Assembly: GCA_018710785.1 (NCBI GenBank)
Contig: DVJD01000108.1
Coordinates: forward strand, 1 to 64,000
DNA: 64,000 nucleotides
Direction: 5' to 3'
Source of the DNA: Candidatus Fimimorpha excrementavium
GTDB lineage: Bacteria > Bacillota > Clostridia > Lachnospirales > Lachnospiraceae
Part shown: positions 60,856 through 64,000 of the stretch, in pieces
Position numbering within the stretch: position 1 is the stretch's first letter
Layout of the letters: each line of letters opens with the position of its first letter
Program-made: the position numbers and the translations under genes
The notes under the pieces: generated by a model
What the model was told of the DNA's origin: nothing
The model's database searches: none
What the model saw: the letters and a program-made list of their open reading frames with translations, nothing else

Positions 60856-62595
60856 ATGCGTCCACCGAGAACCATTCACAGAAAAGGAATTGTCATCGTG
60901 GCAGCTGCCGTGGTGATTGCAGGTGTCGGTCTGATCGCCCGGCTGGGGTATTTAATGATCGTAAAGTCCGATTATTACAATGAGCTGGCAGAAGAGCTTC
61001 ATACCAGAGAAAGAAGCATTAAGGCGGAGCGGGGAGCGATCTATGACGCCAATGGCACGGTAATTGCCGCCAATAAAACCGTATGCACCATATCAGTGAT
61101 CTATAATCAGATGACGGACCGGGAAGAAGTGATCCGTGTCCTTTCAGCGGAACTGGGACTATCGGAGGAAGAGGTCCGAAAGAAGGTGGAGAAATATTCT
61201 GCCAGAGAGATTATCAAGACAAATGTGGATAAAAGCATCGGGGATAAAATCCGGGAATACGATCTGAATGGGGTAAAAGTAGATGAGGATTACAAAAGAT
61301 ATTATCCTTATGGGCAGCTGGCATCCAAGGTTCTGGGATTTACGGGCAGCGACAATCAGGGCATCATCGGCCTGGAAGTGGAATATGAGGATATTTTAAA
61401 AGGAGTGGACGGGACCATCCTGACACTTACCGATGCGGCGGGGATTGAAGTGGACGATGCTCCGGAGGATCGGGTGGAACCCATCGCCGGAAACGATCTG
61501 TATCTGAGTCTGGATGTCAATATCCAGAAATATGCGGAACAGGAAGCGCGGAAAATCATGGAGGAAAAACAGGCGAAACAGGTGTCGGTGATTCTCATGA
61601 ATCCCAAGAATGGAGAGATACTGGCCATGGTGAATGTGCCGGAGTTTGACTTAAACGATCCGTTTACCCTGCCGGAGGAGGAAGAAGGCCTGACAGGGAA
61701 AGAACGTCAGGATGCGCTGAATAAGATGTGGAGAAATTTCAACATCAATGATACCTATGAGCCGGGATCCATTTTTAAAACCATAACGGCGGCATCTGCT
61801 TTGGACAGCAAAGTGGTGACGCTGGAAGATCAATTTTCCTGCCCAGGATTCTATGTGGTGGAAGACAGGCGGATCCGGTGCCATAAAGTGGGAGGACACG
61901 GAGGGGAAACTTTTCTGCAGGGGATTATGAATTCATGCAATCCCGTTTTTATTCAGGTGGGACTTCGGCTGGGGACGGACCGCTTTTATGACTATTTCAA
62001 GCAGTTGAAAATCCTGGAAAAGACGGGGGTGGATCTTCCGGGAGAGGCAGGAACCATTATGCATGATCCGAAGAATATGGGGGAGGTGGAATTGGCCACA
62101 GTATCCTTTGGACAGTCATTTCAGCTCACACCCCTTCGCCTGTTGACCACCATCTGTTCCATCGTCAATGGAGGGACGACGGTGACGCCCCATTTTGGCG
62201 TGGAAGTCCGATCAGCGGATGGAGAGACAGTGAAAAAGCTGAGTTATGAGCAGGGAGAGCGGGTTCTTCCCGAATCCGTCAGTGAAACCATGCGGTACGC
62301 CCTGGAAAAAGTCATCTCAGAAGGCGGAGGGCACAATGCCTATATAGAGGGATATTCCATAGGAGGAAAGACGGCCACATCGGAAAAGCTGCCCCGGGGA
62401 ACCGGGAAGTATATTTCGGCTTTCATGGGATTTGCTCCGGCGGATGACCCGCAGGTGATCGGATTGATCACCATAGATGAGCCGGTGGGAACCTATTATG
62501 GCGGAATCATAGCAGCACCGGTGATGGCGGAAATCTTTGACAATGTGCTTCCGTATCTGGGCATCGAAAAGACGGAGCCAAATCCGCAGCAGTAG
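60856..62595 (+). CDS. Penicillin-binding protein (class B, FtsI/SpoVD-like)
   Basis: YEPGSIFKTITAASALDS (SxxK), NSCNP, GKTATSEK; second PBP in dcw cluster. Confidence 0.92.
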   Translation: MRPPRTIHRKGIVIVAAAVVIAGVGLIARLGYLMIVKSDYYNELAEELHTRERSIKAERGAIYDANGTVIAANKTVCTISVIYNQMTDREEVIRVLSAELGLSEEEVRKKVEKYSAREIIKTNVDKSIGDKIREYDLNGVKVDEDYKRYYPYGQLASKVLGFTGSDNQGIIGLEVEYEDILKGVDGTILTLTDAAGIEVDDAPEDRVEPIAGNDLYLSLDVNIQKYAEQEARKIMEEKQAKQVSVILMNPKNGEILAMVNVPEFDLNDPFTLPEEEEGLTGKERQDALNKMWRNFNINDTYEPGSIFKTITAASALDSKVVTLEDQFSCPGFYVVEDRRIRCHKVGGHGGETFLQGIMNSCNPVFIQVGLRLGTDRFYDYFKQLKILEKTGVDLPGEAGTIMHDPKNMGEVELATVSFGQSFQLTPLRLLTTICSIVNGGTTVTPHFGVEVRSADGETVKKLSYEQGERVLPESVSETMRYALEKVISEGGGHNAYIEGYSIGGKTATSEKLPRGTGKYISAFMGFAPADDPQVIGLITIDEPVGTYYGGIIAAPVMAEIFDNVLPYLGIEKTEPNPQQ

Positions 62596-62616
62596 GCGGG
62601 ACGGCAGCCAGGTGTT

Positions 62617-62678
62617 TGTCCCGGGAAATGTCCCGGGAAATGTCCCGTGGAAATGTCCCGTGGAAATGTCCCGTGGAA
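62617..62678. repeat. Five tandem copies of a 12-13 nt repeat
   Basis: tgtcccgggaaa x2, tgtcccgtggaaa x2, tgtcccgtggaa. Confidence 0.95.
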
Positions 62679-62793
62679 TGCAAATTACTGGTTGATTAAT
62701 ACAGAAAACCATATTATACTACTAAGTTGGAGGATTGTCGTATATACGTTCAGTCCAGTTCGTGCCGCTGCAGGCGGCGGAATGGAGGAGAAG

Positions 62794-63750
62794 ATGAATC
62801 AAAGTATCATTCTGGCAGTATTTATATCGTTTGGTATCAGTGCGGTCCTGTGCCCATTTCTGATCCCGGTACTGCACAAATTAAAATTTGGCCAGCAGGT
62901 ACGGACAGAAGGGCCAAAGGAACACCTGAAAAAACAGGGGACTCCCACCATGGGCGGTGTGATGTTTCTCATCGGCATCCTGGTGACTTCGCTGATCTTT
63001 GCCAAAGATTATCCGCAGCTGGTTCCGGTGCTGTTTGTGACAATCGGGTTTGGCGTCATCGGTTTTCTGGATGATTTCCTGAAGATTGTCAAGAAGCAGT
63101 CGGAGGGATTAAAGCCATATCAGAAGCTGGTGCTTCAGTTGGTGGTGGCCGGAATCTTTACCTATTACTGTATGACATCACCGGATATCGGCACAGAGAT
63201 TATCCTGCCGTTTACCCATGGAAAAACCTGGGATATGGGATGGCTGTTTGTTCCGTTTTGCATTGTAGCGATTCTCGCCACGGATAACGGGGTTAATTTT
63301 ACCGACGGACTGGACGGACTGTGCTCCAGTGTTACTTTGATTGTGGCTGTATTTTTTGCCGTGACAGCCATGGGCACGGGCAACGGCACAGCGCCTTTGT
63401 CAGGGGCTGTGGCAGGGGCGCTGATGGGCTTTTTGCTGTTCAATGTATTTCCGGCAAAAGTATTCATGGGCGATACGGGATCCCTCGCTTTGGGAGGATT
63501 TGTGGCGGCCACAGCGTTTGTACTGCGGATGCCGCTGTTCATCCTTCTGGTTGGGATTATTTATGTGATTGAACTCTGTTCGGTGGTTATTCAGGTTACA
63601 TATTTTAAGCGGACAGGAGGAAAAAGAATCTTCAAGATGGCTCCGATTCACCACCATTTTGAATTATGCGGATGGTCGGAAACCAGGGTGGTGGCCGTAT
63701 TTTCCATCATAACAGCCTTGTGCTGTCTGATCGCATTTTTGGCGGTCTGA
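62794..63750 (+). CDS. mraY: Phospho-N-acetylmuramoyl-pentapeptide-transferase
   Basis: GTPTMGGVMFLIGI, GFLDDFLKIVKKQSEGLKPYQKL, NGVNFTDGLDGLCSS, PIHHHFELCGWSE. Confidence 0.98.
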   Translation: MNQSIILAVFISFGISAVLCPFLIPVLHKLKFGQQVRTEGPKEHLKKQGTPTMGGVMFLIGILVTSLIFAKDYPQLVPVLFVTIGFGVIGFLDDFLKIVKKQSEGLKPYQKLVLQLVVAGIFTYYCMTSPDIGTEIILPFTHGKTWDMGWLFVPFCIVAILATDNGVNFTDGLDGLCSSVTLIVAVFFAVTAMGTGNGTAPLSGAVAGALMGFLLFNVFPAKVFMGDTGSLALGGFVAATAFVLRMPLFILLVGIIYVIELCSVVIQVTYFKRTGGKRIFKMAPIHHHFELCGWSETRVVAVFSIITALCCLIAFLAV

Positions 63751-63776
63751 GAAGAGCCTGAAAGATTGGAGGAAAC

Positions 63777-64000
63777 ATGGAGAAAGCAGTATTGGTAGCA
63801 GGATCCGGTATCAGCGGGATCGGTGCTGTGAAACTATTGAGACAGGTGGGAAGAGAGGTCATCTTATATGATGGAAATGAAAGCCTGGATCGGGAAGAAA
63901 TAAGAAAAAATGCGGAGGATGCCTCTCTGAAAGTAATATTGGGAGAGCTGACCGGGGAGATCATAGACCGAATCGAATATTGTGTCATCAGTCCGGGGAT
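63777..64000 (+). CDS. murD: UDP-N-acetylmuramoylalanine--D-glutamate ligase, 5' part (runs off window)
   Basis: MEKAVLVAGSGISGIGAVKLLRQVGREVILYDGNESLD; directly after mraY. Confidence 0.88.
   Translation, partial: MEKAVLVAGSGISGIGAVKLLRQVGREVILYDGNESLDREEIRKNAEDASLKVILGELTGEIIDRIEYCVISPG

Overview
The window looks like a chromosomal segment from a spore-forming Firmicute, most likely Lachnospiraceae (Blautia-like), judged from protein family content. It is gene-dense. I saw no phage, IS/transposase, CRISPR, rRNA or tRNA genes. Recognisable blocks: MoxR/DUF58/transglutaminase; Mrp ATPase; divergent MocR(PdxR-like)/pyridoxal kinase; cotJABC; a three-gene locus I recall as DUF5717/DUF5716 plus a hypothetical; T-box + valS; spoIIAA-AB-sigF followed by spoVAA-AB-AC and a 3'-truncated spoVAD; a FocA-type transporter; a broken Y-family DNA polymerase gene; GH43; pyruvate:ferredoxin oxidoreductase; SpoVAF/GerA-type protein; iron ADH; gltX; UvrD-like helicase; tandem VanW paralogs; a sugar island (2 Gfo/Idh/MocA, 2 TIM-barrel isomerases, GH4, 2 AraC); ychF; and the dcw cluster mraZ-rsmH-ftsL-PBP-PBP-mraY-murD. 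Items most worth follow-up: (1) the DUF5717/DUF5716 locus, where the 422-aa protein reads like a divergent actin/HSP70-fold ATPase beside a 1183-aa beta-domain plus helical-repeat protein; (2) the transporter-less, possibly 3-keto-sugar island with a GH4; (3) a graded family of palindromic terminator elements with one apparent nested insertion; (4) decay of spoVAD (with no spoVAE here) and of dinB; (5) GTGG repeat arrays on both sides of the mraZ promoter. All calls come from reading the sequence and ORF track. No database search was run.
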